Shown: positions 1-8,830, counted from the stretch's first letter. The stretch is DNA of 64,000 nt from Fodinibacter luteus (GCF_039541575.1 NZ_BAABGM010000003.1:1-64000), one strand, 5' to 3'. A program made the numbers and translations. The notes: generated by a model not told the origin, from the sequence alone.

Positions 1-61
1 GGCCCGCCTCATCCCGCGGACACGCCGTAACCCCACCAGTCACTTTCGTAACAGGCCCTAG
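1..61. mobile_element. End of an IS5-type element (rest lies outside the window)
   Basis: These 61 bases match 36465-36525 with one difference (position 57, C here, T there). The second copy is the end of a recognisable IS5-family remnant, so this is the same element's end. It stops at CTAG (58-61), a target type used by IS5-group elements. The response regulator that reads leftward into this point is interrupted here. Confidence 0.75.
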
Positions 62-565
62 CTCTCGGGCGATGTCGGTGTTGCTCCGTCCAGCCGCGAT
101 GAGGGCGAGGACCTGGGACTCTCGCGGCGTCAGGGTGCTCAGGACACCCAATCGGGGGGCGGTGAGCGCGCGCTCGGCGCCAGCCGTCCCGAGGAGCGCA
201 CCTCCCGAAGCCACGGTGCGCAGAGCGGCGAGGACTTCCTCTTGGGCAGCGCCTTTGAGGACGTATCCGCGGGCGCCCATCCGCAGCGCGGAGGCGACGG
301 CGCCGTCGTCATCGACCATGGTGAGCACGAGCACTCCCGTCTGCGGGCGGTCGGCGAGGATGCGGCGGATCGCCTCGAGTCCGGGCATCCCCGGCAGGTT
401 GAGGTCCATCAGGACGACGTCCGGCTCCAGCTCAGCCGCGCGCGCCACCGCGGCTTCGCCGTCGCCCACCGCGTCGAGCACCGTGACGTCCGGGACGGTG
501 TCGAGCAGTCCGGTCAGTCCGTCTCGGAACAGTGGGTGGTCGTCGACGACGAGCACGGTGATCAT
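1..565 (-). pseudogene. NarL/LuxR-type response regulator, truncated by IS insertion
   Basis: Starts at ATG 565 (MITVLVVDDHPLFRDGL), overlapping the TGA of the sensor kinase gene as ATGA, which suggests translational coupling. The receiver domain is complete, with the acidic pair VVDD and a phospho-acceptor Asp in VLMDLNLPGMPG. The LuxR-type HTH begins (TPRESQVLALIAAGRSNTDIARE) and then runs into IS sequence near position 61, so the recognition helix and C-terminus are lost. The frame stays open to base 1. The product probably can still be phosphorylated but not bind DNA normally. The interruption itself is seen; loss of function is inferred. Confidence 0.85.
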
Positions 566-2619
566 TCGATGGCTCCTGCGGTCGTGCCGTCGTGGGACAG
601 GGGCAGGCGCATGATCACGCGCGTGCCACGGCCGGTGTCCTGCTCACTGTGGACGGTGAGCGTCCCGCCGATCTCCTCGGCCCGTTCGCGCATGTGGACC
701 AGGCCGAGCCCGCCGACGCGAGCAGCGCCTGGACCGCTCCCGTCGTCGGAGACTTGCAGGGTGAGTGCGTCGTCGTCGACGGCCAGGCGCATGGACGCGC
801 TGACTGCCCCGGAGTGGCGGATGACGTTGGTGAGCGCCTCCTGGGCGATGCGATACGCGGCGACCTCGACCGCTGCCGGCATCGGCCCTGGGTCGTCCAC
901 GTCGAGGTGGACCACCAGCCCGGATCCTGCACTGACGTCATCCGCCAACCGGTGCAACGCCCCGTCGAGTCCGTCCTCGTCGATGGCGGGCGGGCGCAAC
1001 CCTTCTACGATCCGACGGACGTCGATCACGGTCGACTGGATGCCGGAGCGCAGCCTGAGAAGCTCCGCCTCGAGGTCCAGACCGGATTCATCGGGAGTAG
1101 CCTTCGCCGTGGTGGCGTCCTGAGCGAGTCGGTTGCGCAGGGTGTCGACCTGCATGGTCAGCGCAGCCAGGGTCGGCCCGAGACCATCGTGGAGGTCCCG
1201 TCGCAGCCGTCGCCGCTCCTCCTCACGCGCCAGGGCGAGCCGCTCCTGTCCCTCGCTGATCGTGGTGAGCAGGCGGGCCGAGTCGACGACTCCGCCGAGC
1301 TGTCGGGCCACGTCGGCCAGAAGCGCCGTGTCAGACGCCCGCAGCCGCCGCGGGTCGTGCCGCAGTTCGCCGACCGGCACTCCGTAGGCCAGGAGGGGCC
1401 ACACCACCTCCGGCTCCCCGACGGCCTCCTCGCGCCGCCCCGGCCCACGGCGGGCGAGGGTGCGGCCGTGGACGTCGACGATCTCGACGCGTACCAGCCG
1501 CAACCCGTCGCCGATCTGGTTGACGAGCGTGTCCAGCAGGGTCGGCACGTCGGTGGCGTCGGCGAGGCGGCGGCCGCTCTCGGCGAGTACCTCGGCCGGC
1601 TGGGACCACTGGCCGTAGGTGAGTCGGTTGACGGCGCGCTGCAGGGCATCGCGGATGGGCAGGAACGCCGCCGCCACCACTCCCGCGGCAACCCAGGGGA
1701 GCCAACTGGCGTCACTGTCCCTAAACAGGGCACCCACGAAGGCAACCGTGAGCGCGTACAGGACGGCGACCGCAGCCGAGAGCAGGACGTAGGTCAGAGT
1801 TCGACTCACGACCAGCTGAATGTCGTACAGGCGGCTCTGGAGCAAGGCGACCCCGACTGCGATGGGCGCCGGCAGCGTCACCGCCGCGAACATCCATGGC
1901 TCGGCCCACGACGTGGCAGCCACGGGGAGGATGACGATCGGTAAGCAGAACGCCACCGCAAACCAAAACAGCTGTTGCTGTAGCAGCTCGTCTCCCAACC
2001 GCCAGCGGTGGACCACTCCCGCGACCGCGAGCACGAGAGTGACTGCGGCCAGCACCAGAGCGGCGAGCGCGGCGAGGTCCGCGACGACATGCAGGGACTG
2101 AGGCAGTCCCAAGGGGTTGGAAACCGAACTCAGCCGCGTCTCCAGCGGTGTGGGGCTCACCAGGGCCGCCACTGCGAACATCGCGATGCTGGCCACCGCG
2201 AGTCGCACCGGGAGCCGGCGGCCCGGCCACGCCGGCTGCCCATCCGGAAACAGCAGTGGCACCAGCAGAGCGAGGACCAGCCAGCCCGCGGCGCGCACCG
2301 ACGTACCGAGAACGCCAATCCCCGCGGCGTACGGCACGGACCCCGGGTCGCTCACGGCCCCCTGGACCCCGATCGCGAGGAGTCCCTCACCCAGCCCCCA
2401 CGCCAGAACCCCCAGCATCATGAGGCGACCAACGGTGTTGCCAGGACGCGCAACGAGAATGACGGAGGCGACCACGGCATACGTGAGGATGACGAGCAGG
2501 ATCGCGAGCCGACCCGGGTGACCCGCCTCCCCGAGTCCGAGCACCACGGACACGACCGCACCCGCCGACGCGGCTGCGCCGGCGAACACCGTCAGTGCGA
2601 TCCGCCTGTTGCCGCTCAC
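562..2619 (-). CDS. Membrane sensor histidine kinase (NarL/DesK type)
   Basis: About 685 residues. The first ~280 residues hold several hydrophobic membrane helices, then comes a GAF-like region, then a HisKA_3 phospho-acceptor segment (RRDLHDGLG, His near residue 475) and a HATPase domain with QEALTNVIRHS and DDGSGPG. GTG 2619 is preferred because GGGG lies a few bases upstream and it follows the preceding stop by 43 nt; an upstream ATG at 2685 would overlap the previous gene. It partners the truncated regulator downstream, so this system may now be uncoupled. The signal is unknown. Confidence 0.88.
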   Translation of the reverse strand: MSGNRRIALTVFAGAAASAGAVVSVVLGLGEAGHPGRLAILLVILTYAVVASVILVARPGNTVGRLMMLGVLAWGLGEGLLAIGVQGAVSDPGSVPYAAGIGVLGTSVRAAGWLVLALLVPLLFPDGQPAWPGRRLPVRLAVASIAMFAVAALVSPTPLETRLSSVSNPLGLPQSLHVVADLAALAALVLAAVTLVLAVAGVVHRWRLGDELLQQQLFWFAVAFCLPIVILPVAATSWAEPWMFAAVTLPAPIAVGVALLQSRLYDIQLVVSRTLTYVLLSAAVAVLYALTVAFVGALFRDSDASWLPWVAAGVVAAAFLPIRDALQRAVNRLTYGQWSQPAEVLAESGRRLADATDVPTLLDTLVNQIGDGLRLVRVEIVDVHGRTLARRGPGRREEAVGEPEVVWPLLAYGVPVGELRHDPRRLRASDTALLADVARQLGGVVDSARLLTTISEGQERLALAREEERRRLRRDLHDGLGPTLAALTMQVDTLRNRLAQDATTAKATPDESGLDLEAELLRLRSGIQSTVIDVRRIVEGLRPPAIDEDGLDGALHRLADDVSAGSGLVVHLDVDDPGPMPAAVEVAAYRIAQEALTNVIRHSGAVSASMRLAVDDDALTLQVSDDGSGPGAARVGGLGLVHMRERAEEIGGTLTVHSEQDTGRGTRVIMRLPLSHDGTTAGAIE

Positions 2620-2662
2620 TGCAACCCCACGCCCACACTTTGACTCATGGCGACCCCTCCCG

Positions 2663-3343
2663 TCAGGCGGGAGCCGGCTTCCCACGCAGCATGGTCACCG
2701 CCAGGGCCACGAACCAGAGCATCCACAGCGGGAACCCGACCGTCCCGACCCCGATGGCAGCCAGTGGGCCGGTGAGCAGGGCAACGACACCGACCAGCAC
2801 CCCAGCCCACCCGACCCAACGCGCCATCACGCCGTCGGCGAGAGCCGCGATCCCCGTCCCAAGGGCATGGACGCCGAGGAGCGTGGCCCCGGTGAAGTAG
2901 GTGAAGTTGCGGATGTTGTTCACGGCCAGAGCCGTGTCCAGGTCGAGTCCGTGCGCGGTGCCCCAGGTCGCGGCGGCACCGGCCGCGAACCCGGCGCCCG
3001 CGACCGTAACGACGTAGGCCAGTCCGGCAGCGCCCGCGGTCCGCGACGCCCACGCGCCGGCCTCGGTTCTGCCGATCGCGCGGGCCAGGAACACGACCAC
3101 CGGGAGGAGGACGACGAAGGCCATGAGGTCCACCCACATGCCCGCCAGGACTCGCTCGAGCGGACCGGTCGACCACGAATGCTCGATGCCCTCCTGCCCT
3201 GGCACGGTCGTGGGAGCGCCGCGGATGATGATCCCGACGGCGAACAACGCGACGTGGGCGAGTGCCAGCGCCCCGGCGACTCGCCACAACCGTGGCGGGG
3301 TGGTCTGGGCCGCAACGGTGGTGGGGTGGGTGATCGCAGTCAT
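2663..3343 (-). CDS. Six-helix membrane protein of unknown function
   Basis: 226 residues, mostly hydrophobic, with about six predicted membrane helices separated by short loops. It resembles the DUF4386-like group of small integral membrane proteins, which have no established activity. It is the first gene of a minus-strand operon with the sensor kinase and response regulator, so it may sense, be controlled by, or be exported alongside that system. No catalytic motif is visible. Confidence 0.75.
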   Translation of the reverse strand: MTAITHPTTVAAQTTPPRLWRVAGALALAHVALFAVGIIIRGAPTTVPGQEGIEHSWSTGPLERVLAGMWVDLMAFVVLLPVVVFLARAIGRTEAGAWASRTAGAAGLAYVVTVAGAGFAAGAAATWGTAHGLDLDTALAVNNIRNFTYFTGATLLGVHALGTGIAALADGVMARWVGWAGVLVGVVALLTGPLAAIGVGTVGFPLWMLWFVALAVTMLRGKPAPA

Positions 3344-3718
3344 GATGCCTCCAGGTGAGTCGCCGCGGCGTCAGGTTGCGTCGCTCCACCACCCTTGCCC
3401 GCAAGGCCGCAGGAGTCATCCGGCCCGTTCCCGAGTCACCAGGGAAGATCTCCCGTAGAGCCGGCAATCACCCGACCGGTTCATCCCTAGCATGGCCGGC
3501 CAACCCCGCCTCAAAGGTTCCGCTGTCCCCATCGAACTTGGGCCGACTGAGTGGTGTTGCCTGCTGCGCTTGTTGGAGAATGTGACCGGGCGGCGCAGGC
3601 CGCTGACCTGGTTGCGGTTGCCTCCACCTGCGTCTCTACGCCGCATCAGCGCAGCCCCGTTGAACGGCGTCCGGCTTCGAGGACCAGTTGCTGTTCTCGA
3701 CATGTCAGCCGCAGGTGG
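3344..3718. other. Gene-free stretch holding one copy of the dispersed repeat
   Basis: No convincing gene is seen. The short reading frames here have no recognisable domain. One copy of the plus-strand repeat lies at 3629-3650. Confidence 0.5.
3629..3650 (+). repeat. Dispersed direct repeat, copy A
   Basis: Reads TGCGTCTCTACGCCGC then ATCAGC; 15 of 16 core bases match copies C and E. It lies between the 3' end of the MarR gene (minus strand) and the membrane-protein operon, and is the first copy in the window. Confidence 0.7.
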
Positions 3719-4153
3719 TCACTGGTAAGAGTCGGTGATCGCTCGTAGGTCGGTGAGGGCCTCGCGGAGTTGCTGCATGCGTTTTGGGCCGAGGTGGGCG
3801 CGCCACTCCTGTTCGATGCGGTCCTCCTCTGCGCGGGCGTGTGGGATCGCCTCCTTCGCGCGTGAGGTCATCCGCACCAGGCGTGCGCGGCCGTCGGTGG
3901 GGTCGGTGACGCGTTCGACGTAGCCAGCGCGCTCGAGCTTGTCTACCAGAGCCGTCGCCGTCTGCTTGGCGATCTGGGCACGCGCGGCCAGCACACTGAG
4001 CCGGGTGCCTTCGGGGTCGACGCCCATCATCAGACGGGCCTGCGCGATCGTCACGTCGTCGAAGCCACGTTGCTGGAGCGCCTCGAAAATGCGGTTGGCG
4101 GCCGAGCGTGACGCGATGAACATCAGCAGACTGGCCGGCAGTTCGCGATCCAT
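3719..4153 (-). CDS. MarR-family transcriptional regulator
   Basis: 144 residues, the usual MarR size, with a winged-helix core (LAARAQIAKQTATALVDKLE, about residues 54-74) followed by a wing with DPTDGRAR. It is divergent from a two-gene operon of mycothiol-type enzymes, and an inverted repeat sits between them at 4188-4210. It probably represses that operon and itself, with release by an aromatic, electrophilic or oxidant ligand. That role is inferred from layout. Confidence 0.88.
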   Translation of the reverse strand: MDRELPASLLMFIASRSAANRIFEALQQRGFDDVTIAQARLMMGVDPEGTRLSVLAARAQIAKQTATALVDKLERAGYVERVTDPTDGRARLVRMTSRAKEAIPHARAEEDRIEQEWRAHLGPKRMQQLREALTDLRAITDSYQ

Positions 4154-4187
4154 CGGATCCCTTCACAAAGTCCTACGATCGAACTAC

Positions 4188-4210
4188 ACTAGTCCGTCAG
4201 TGGGACCAGT
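4188..4210. promoter_or_regulatory. Candidate MarR operator
   Basis: ACTAGTCC and GGACCAGT form an inverted repeat (7 of 8 pairs) around a 7-nt spacer in the 76-nt gap between the MarR start and the divergent nitroreductase-like gene. Size and place fit a MarR binding site. Confidence 0.5.
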
Positions 4211-4229
4211 TTAACGTGGGAGGCGGACG

Positions 4230-4859
4230 GTGGACGCGGCACATCACGAGGTGGTCGACTTCTGGTTCGACCCGGTGTGCCCCTACTCCTGGACCGCCTC
4301 GCGCTGGCTGCTCGAGGTGGGTGCGCGACGCCACCTGACGGTGCGCCACCATGTCATGAGCCTGTACCTGCTCAACCAGGACCGCACGGACGTCGCGGCG
4401 GACTATCGCCGCAGCGTCGAGGGCAGCCGCGGGCCGGCCAAGGTGGCAACGGGCGTGGCGGTGAGGTTCGGACAGCAGACGCTGGCGGACTTCTACACCG
4501 CTTTTGGGGAGCGGGTGTTCGACCTCTGGCGTCGACCCACCGCCGCGGAGTACCACGACGTGATCCGTGCCGTGCTGGCCCAGCTGCAGCTTCCCGCTGG
4601 CCTGGAGGACGCCATGGAGTTACAGGAATACGACACCCCCATGCGCCTGAGCCACGATGCCGGGGTGGCCTTGGTGGGTGGGGACGTCGGGACGCCGATC
4701 ACCTCCATCGACGGGGTGGCCTTCTTCGGCCCGGTGCTGAACGAGATTCCGCGTGGAGACCAAGCGGTCGAGGTGTTCGAGGGTGCCCGACTGCTCGCCG
4801 GCTACCCACAGTTCTACGAACTCAAGCGAACCCGCACGCGACCTCCGGTCTTCACCTGA
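4230..4859 (+). CDS. DsbA-fold, Rv2466c-like mycothiol-linked oxidoreductase
   Basis: 209 residues beginning at GTG 4230, with GGAGGCGG just upstream. The N-terminus FWFDPVCPYSWTASRW matches the mycobacterial Rv2466c group (mycothiol-dependent nitroreductase), where the motif is usually CPWC. Here it is CPYS, so only the first cysteine remains. A thioredoxin-like fold with a helical insert and a late cis-Pro segment (GTPITSIDG) follows. It precedes a maleylpyruvate-isomerase-like gene by 9 nt, and both families use mycothiol. A monothiol mechanism is inferred. Confidence 0.82.
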   Translation: MDAAHHEVVDFWFDPVCPYSWTASRWLLEVGARRHLTVRHHVMSLYLLNQDRTDVAADYRRSVEGSRGPAKVATGVAVRFGQQTLADFYTAFGERVFDLWRRPTAAEYHDVIRAVLAQLQLPAGLEDAMELQEYDTPMRLSHDAGVALVGGDVGTPITSIDGVAFFGPVLNEIPRGDQAVEVFEGARLLAGYPQFYELKRTRTRPPVFT

Positions 4860-4868
4860 AGGACGAAC

Positions 4869-5558
4869 ATGCGACATTTGACGACCACCGACACGGACGC
4901 CCTATGGGCCGGTATCGACGACCAACGAGCCAGGACCGCCACGCTGCTCGACGGCCTCACCCCCGACCAGTGGGACCATCCCTCCTTGTGCGACGGCTGG
5001 ACCGTGCGACACGTCGCCGCGCACCTCACCGGGCAGCAACAACGGGTACGTGACGCGTTGGGCTTCATCATCCGTCATCCCCGGATCCTGCGCAGCATGC
5101 CGCTGAACACCTTCATCCACGACGCCGTCGTCCTGCAGGCGGAAGAGCTGTCCACCGAGCAGATCGTCACGCGGATCCGGGACGGCATCGGCTCACGTCG
5201 ACACAACCCAGGGCTCACCCCGCTGGAGACACTGACCGACATCCTCGTGCACAGCCAAGACATCGCCATCCCCCTCGGCATCGACCTGCCCATGCAGCCC
5301 TCACTCAGCGCCCTCGCCGCGACCCGACGGTGGGACACCCGAAACACCTGGCTCGCCACCGTCAACCGCCAGCTCCCCCTGAACAACTACCAGCTCACGG
5401 CCACCGACGCCGACTGGAGCCGCGGCCAAGGTCCCGACGTCGTAGGCGAGATCGGCGCCATCCTGCTTCTCATCACCGGCCGGACCGCAGCGCTGCAACA
5501 GCTCACCGGCGAAGGAGCGGACGCCCTGCGCCACGCCGAGGCCCGATCCGCGCAATAG
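4869..5558 (+). CDS. Maleylpyruvate isomerase family (mycothiol-dependent, DinB-like) protein
   Basis: 229 residues. The N-terminal MDMPI/DinB four-helix domain is recognisable from LTPDQWDHPSLCDGWTVRHV and the following AAHLTGQ segment. Family members are mycothiol-dependent enzymes that bind metal through histidines; His residues in VRHVAAHL and in the HSQD segment are candidate ligands. It shares an operon with the Rv2466c-like gene under probable MarR control, which suggests detoxification of an electrophile. The substrate is not evident. Confidence 0.82.
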   Translation: MRHLTTTDTDALWAGIDDQRARTATLLDGLTPDQWDHPSLCDGWTVRHVAAHLTGQQQRVRDALGFIIRHPRILRSMPLNTFIHDAVVLQAEELSTEQIVTRIRDGIGSRRHNPGLTPLETLTDILVHSQDIAIPLGIDLPMQPSLSALAATRRWDTRNTWLATVNRQLPLNNYQLTATDADWSRGQGPDVVGEIGAILLLITGRTAALQQLTGEGADALRHAEARSAQ

Positions 5559-5765
5559 GACGCCGCCGGCTCACGCTCTCCCGCAACGTTGGCCCCCCGC
5601 GTGGAGACCCGGCTCGCATGCCAAGCAACCTGCATTCCGCCGCGTGGTGGTCCACTGTCATCACCCGCAGGATCCGCTCTAACGTCGACAGGTTCGAGTG
5701 CCCGGTCGCGCTGGCGGCGGGCGTGGCGTGGGCCTCTTCCTTGGGTCGCCGCATGAGGTGATCCC

Positions 5766-6680
5766 ATGTCCAGTACTACGACGCTGCTGCCGTTCCAGCC
5801 GGCCACGATGTCCACGGCCCAGCTGGCGGCGGTCTCCTTCCTGGCTCGCTACTCCGCGAGGACCCACCGCCTGTACCAGTTCCAGCTGCGGGAGTGGTTC
5901 GCCTGGTGCGAACGGAACGGGCTGGACCCGCTGGTCGGGGTACAGCGCGCGCATGTCGAGCTGTACATCCGCAGCCTGGGCGAGCGCGGCCTGATGGACT
6001 CCAGCGTGGTGTCGATGATGAACGGGGTGCGTGGCTTCTTCCGGTTCGCGCACATCGACGGCCTGATCCCGGCGGATCCGGCGGTGTACGCGCGGCTGCC
6101 GAAGGTGCAGCGCGACGAGTCCCGCACGCAGGGGCTGGACCGGCTCGAGCTGATCCGGTTCCTGCAGGTGGCCCAGACCATCACCGTGCACCACGGCGCG
6201 CTGGCGTACCTGCTCGGCATCAACGCCCTACGCGCCTCCGAGGCGGCCGGGGTGCGGATCGAGGACTACGCCGACACCCTGCGCGGGCACCGGGTCCTGC
6301 GTCTGGTCGGCAAGGGCAACAAGCCCGCGACGATGCCGGTCACCGTCCCGGTCCTCAGGGTCTTGGAGGCCTGCCGTGGGGAGCGCACCGAGGGCCCGCT
6401 GATCCTGCGACCGTTGAGCGGCCAACCCATCGACCGGCGCGACGCCTACCGGATGGTCGCCCGCATCGCCAAGGCGGCCGGCATCCCCCGCCACATCAGC
6501 CCGCACTCGCTGCGGCACGCGGCGATCACCAACGCCTTGGATGCCGGGGTGCCGCTTCGCGACGCGCAGATCCTCGCCCGCCACGCCGACCCAAGAACCA
6601 CCGAGCACTACGACCGCGCCCGAGGCAACCTCGACCGGCACGCCGTGCACTTCCTGACCGCGTACGTCGCCGGCGTCTGA
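5766..6680 (+). CDS. XerC/D-like tyrosine recombinase
   Basis: 304 residues. The N-terminal SAM-like core-binding domain spans about 15-105 and the catalytic domain about 120-295. The active-site set is visible: Arg156 (ALRASEA), Lys183, His247 and Arg250 (HSLRH), His273 (ARHADPRTTEHYDRA) and Tyr282. There is no obvious IntI-specific insertion. ATG 5766 has GAGGTGA upstream. It is followed by an RHH/Doc pair and a region with many direct repeats, making it the best candidate enzyme for that array. Pieces of a close relative lie at 47370-47640 and 49395-49560. Confidence 0.92.
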   Translation: MSSTTTLLPFQPATMSTAQLAAVSFLARYSARTHRLYQFQLREWFAWCERNGLDPLVGVQRAHVELYIRSLGERGLMDSSVVSMMNGVRGFFRFAHIDGLIPADPAVYARLPKVQRDESRTQGLDRLELIRFLQVAQTITVHHGALAYLLGINALRASEAAGVRIEDYADTLRGHRVLRLVGKGNKPATMPVTVPVLRVLEACRGERTEGPLILRPLSGQPIDRRDAYRMVARIAKAAGIPRHISPHSLRHAAITNALDAGVPLRDAQILARHADPRTTEHYDRARGNLDRHAVHFLTAYVAGV

Positions 6681-6728
6681 ACAGCTGCACCCCCCCTGCC
6701 GCGTCACGAGCACGCAACCCCGACGGAG

Positions 6729-6747
6729 TGGTACCGCCGTAGTACCA
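6729..6747. promoter_or_regulatory. Candidate operator of the RHH/Doc pair
   Basis: TGGTAC and GTACCA form a perfect 6-bp inverted repeat around a 7-nt spacer, ending 7 nt before the antitoxin start. RHH antitoxins usually autorepress from such palindromes. Confidence 0.55.
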
Positions 6748-6754
6748 TGGGTGC

Positions 6755-6952
6755 ATGGCGATGAACCTGCGGCTCACGGACTCCGAGAGCGAAGCCCTTC
6801 GTGCCAAAGCCGAGCAGGAGGGCCGCTCCATGCAGGAGGTCGCGAGGACCGCGATCGCCCAGTACGTCTCGGAACGCCCGCAGCGACTGCTCCACGCCAT
6901 CCACCGTGTGCGCACCGAGGACGCCGAGCTGCTCGAGCGCCTGAGCAAGTGA
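6755..6952 (+). CDS. Ribbon-helix-helix antitoxin
   Basis: 65 residues with an N-terminal RHH fold (MNLRLTDSESEALRAKAEQE, then a second helix with VARTAIAQYV) and a charged C-terminal tail likely to wrap the toxin. Its TGA overlaps the GTG start of the Doc gene. The upstream palindrome supports autoregulation. It lies 75 nt after the recombinase; paired systems like this often stabilise mobile regions. Confidence 0.85.
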   Translation: MAMNLRLTDSESEALRAKAEQEGRSMQEVARTAIAQYVSERPQRLLHAIHRVRTEDAELLERLSK

Positions 6953-7338
6953 CCGACCCAGAGATCGACTACCTCTCGGTAGAGGACCTTCTCGAGATCG
7001 CCGCTGGCGTGATGGGAGAGGTTGGGGTCAGAGACGTCGGCTTGTTGGCTGCCGCCGCGGGACGCCCGCGGGTCACTGTCTTCGGTGATGACGCGTACCC
7101 GACGTTCACGGACAAAGCCGCGGCGCTGCTCCATTCGCTGGTCCGAAACCACGCCCTGGTGGACGGCAACAAACGGCTGGCGTGGTCAGCCACCCGCATC
7201 TTCTGCCTCCTCAACGGCCAAGACCTGACCTACACCGTCGACGAAGCCGAGGACATGATGATCGGCGCGGCATCCGGCCAACTCGACGTACCGGAGATTG
7301 CTGACTGGTTGGCAGCCCGCCTTGGACCAGCGTCATAG
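6949..7338 (+). CDS. doc: Doc-type (Fic-fold) toxin
   Basis: 129 residues starting at GTG 6949, overlapping the antitoxin stop. The Fic/Doc signature HALVDGNKRL is present. Doc proteins phosphorylate EF-Tu and halt translation; this family role is presumed. The last codons GCG TCA TAG lie inside a copy of the dispersed repeat (7329-7344), so the gene's 3' end and the repeat overlap. Its last ~30 codons are duplicated at 33991-34094. Confidence 0.88.
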   Translation: MTDPEIDYLSVEDLLEIAAGVMGEVGVRDVGLLAAAAGRPRVTVFGDDAYPTFTDKAAALLHSLVRNHALVDGNKRLAWSATRIFCLLNGQDLTYTVDEAEDMMIGAASGQLDVPEIADWLAARLGPAS

Positions 7339-7344
7339 CGGCTC
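7329..7344 (+). repeat. Dispersed direct repeat overlapping the Doc stop codon
   Basis: AGCGTCATAGCGGCTC matches the core of copies H and J at 13 of 16 positions. The TAG of the toxin gene lies within it. Confidence 0.5.
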
Positions 7345-7350
7345 CCTAGT

Positions 7351-8830
7351 CCGAAAATGAAGGTGACCCCCCGTCAGGCGACGGGTTCGAGAGTGACTCG
7401 GTAGCCGAGGTGTTGGAGTTCGCGGACGTGGTTGCGCATCTTGCGGTTGAGGTTGACGCGGGCGTCGTAGTAGTCGGGGCCAAGGTCGTGGAATGGGGTG
7501 TTCTCCTGGCCGAGGAGGTGCCAGATGATGACCAGGATGGATCGGCCGACGGCGATGATGGCTCGTTTCTTTCCGCGCCGTCGAGCGATGCGTCGGTAGC
7601 GCTCGCCGAGGAAGGTGTTGGTGCGGCCGGCTGAGACGGCGGCCTCGCCCAGAACCCGCGCCAAATAGTGGTTGCCGTGCCCGGTGGCGCCGTTGCCCTT
7701 CTTGCGGCCGGCGGATTCCTTGATCCCTGGGGCGAACTTGGCCCAGGAGGTCAGGTGCGCGGGGGTCGGGAAGCGGGTCATGTCCAGTCCGACCTCGGCG
7801 ATGATCGTCTGGGCGGCGGTGACGCCGATCCCGGGGATCTCATCGAGGCGGGCGACCGCTGCCGCGAAGGGGGCGATCTGGGTGCTGGTGCGCTCTTCGA
7901 CGTCGGCGATGTCGGCGCCCAGCTGGTCGATGCGGGCGAGCATCTTGGTCAGCAGGAACGCGTGGTGGTCGTTGAACCGGCCGACGAACGCCTCTCGTAG
8001 CTGGGTGGACTTGTTGCGCATCCGACCGCGGGCCATGTCGGCCAGAGAGTCGGGGTCGCGTTCGCCCGCGATCAATGCGGCCATCATCGCCCGCCCGGAG
8101 ACTCCGAAGATGTCCGAGGCCACGACCGAGACCTTGATCTGGGCGTCTTCGAGCAGCTTCTCCACGCGCTGCTTCTCCGCCGTCCGGGCGGCGATGAGGT
8201 CGACCCGGTATCGGGTCAGGTCCCGCAGCATCCGGATCGGCTCCGGTGGCACGAAGCTGGGCCGCAGCATCTGACGCTCGGCGACCTTGCACAGCCATAC
8301 TGCGTCGAGTCGATCCGTCTTGGGACGACCCGGCAGGTGCTTGACGTCCTTGGGGTTGACCAGCCACGTTTCGAAGGAATCCTCCAGCAGGTAGAACGGC
8401 GGCTTCCAGTAGTCGCTGGTGGACTCCATCACCACCCTGGTCACTGCCAGGTCGGCCAGCCAGTCCGACATCGCCAGCAGCGACCGGGTCATCGTGGAGA
8501 AGGTGCGCACCTCCTGTAGCCGACGCCGGCCTGGGCCAGGGATCCGCACGCAGCACACCAGTTCGGCCTTGCCGATGTCCAACGCCGCAACCCGCTGGAT
8601 GATCTCTTGATCGTCATGCTCGACTTCCACCACAGCCACCACCTTCGTCGTGAACTACAACAGGCGGCCGCTCGTAGGAGCTGCAGGGAACGGCGAATCT
8701 AGTCCGCGTGCTCGAAGCAACATGGAAGGGCCCACAACACAGCTCCCGGCGCCCCGACTCTGTTACGGCCTCAACAGGACCAAAGGGAGACGACGTAGAC
8801 GGGCGGCCGGACCCCCATTTTCAGCCCGGA
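7351..8830 (-). mobile_element. IS110-family element 1 (approximate limits)
   Basis: Contains one intact transposase. Near the left edge is TCCGAAAATGAAGGTGACCC and near the right edge, on the other strand, GCTGAAAATGGGGGTCCGG, which are partly related and may mark the ends. IS110 elements lack clean inverted repeats, so limits are rough. Confidence 0.55.
7374..8642 (-). CDS. IS110-family transposase
   Basis: 422 residues. The DEDD RuvC-like N-terminal domain shows ALDIGKAELVCC, a Glu in VMESTSDYWKP, and TDRLDA. The C-terminal transposase_20 domain shows PGIGVTAAQTIIAEVG and the serine segment ESAGRKKGNG. The length is normal and no frameshift is seen, so it may be active. It lies immediately after the Doc gene and next to a repeat copy. 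Confidence 0.92.
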   Translation of the reverse strand: MVAVVEVEHDDQEIIQRVAALDIGKAELVCCVRIPGPGRRRLQEVRTFSTMTRSLLAMSDWLADLAVTRVVMESTSDYWKPPFYLLEDSFETWLVNPKDVKHLPGRPKTDRLDAVWLCKVAERQMLRPSFVPPEPIRMLRDLTRYRVDLIAARTAEKQRVEKLLEDAQIKVSVVASDIFGVSGRAMMAALIAGERDPDSLADMARGRMRNKSTQLREAFVGRFNDHHAFLLTKMLARIDQLGADIADVEERTSTQIAPFAAAVARLDEIPGIGVTAAQTIIAEVGLDMTRFPTPAHLTSWAKFAPGIKESAGRKKGNGATGHGNHYLARVLGEAAVSAGRTNTFLGERYRRIARRRGKKRAIIAVGRSILVIIWHLLGQENTPFHDLGPDYYDARVNLNRKMRNHVRELQHLGYRVTLEPVA

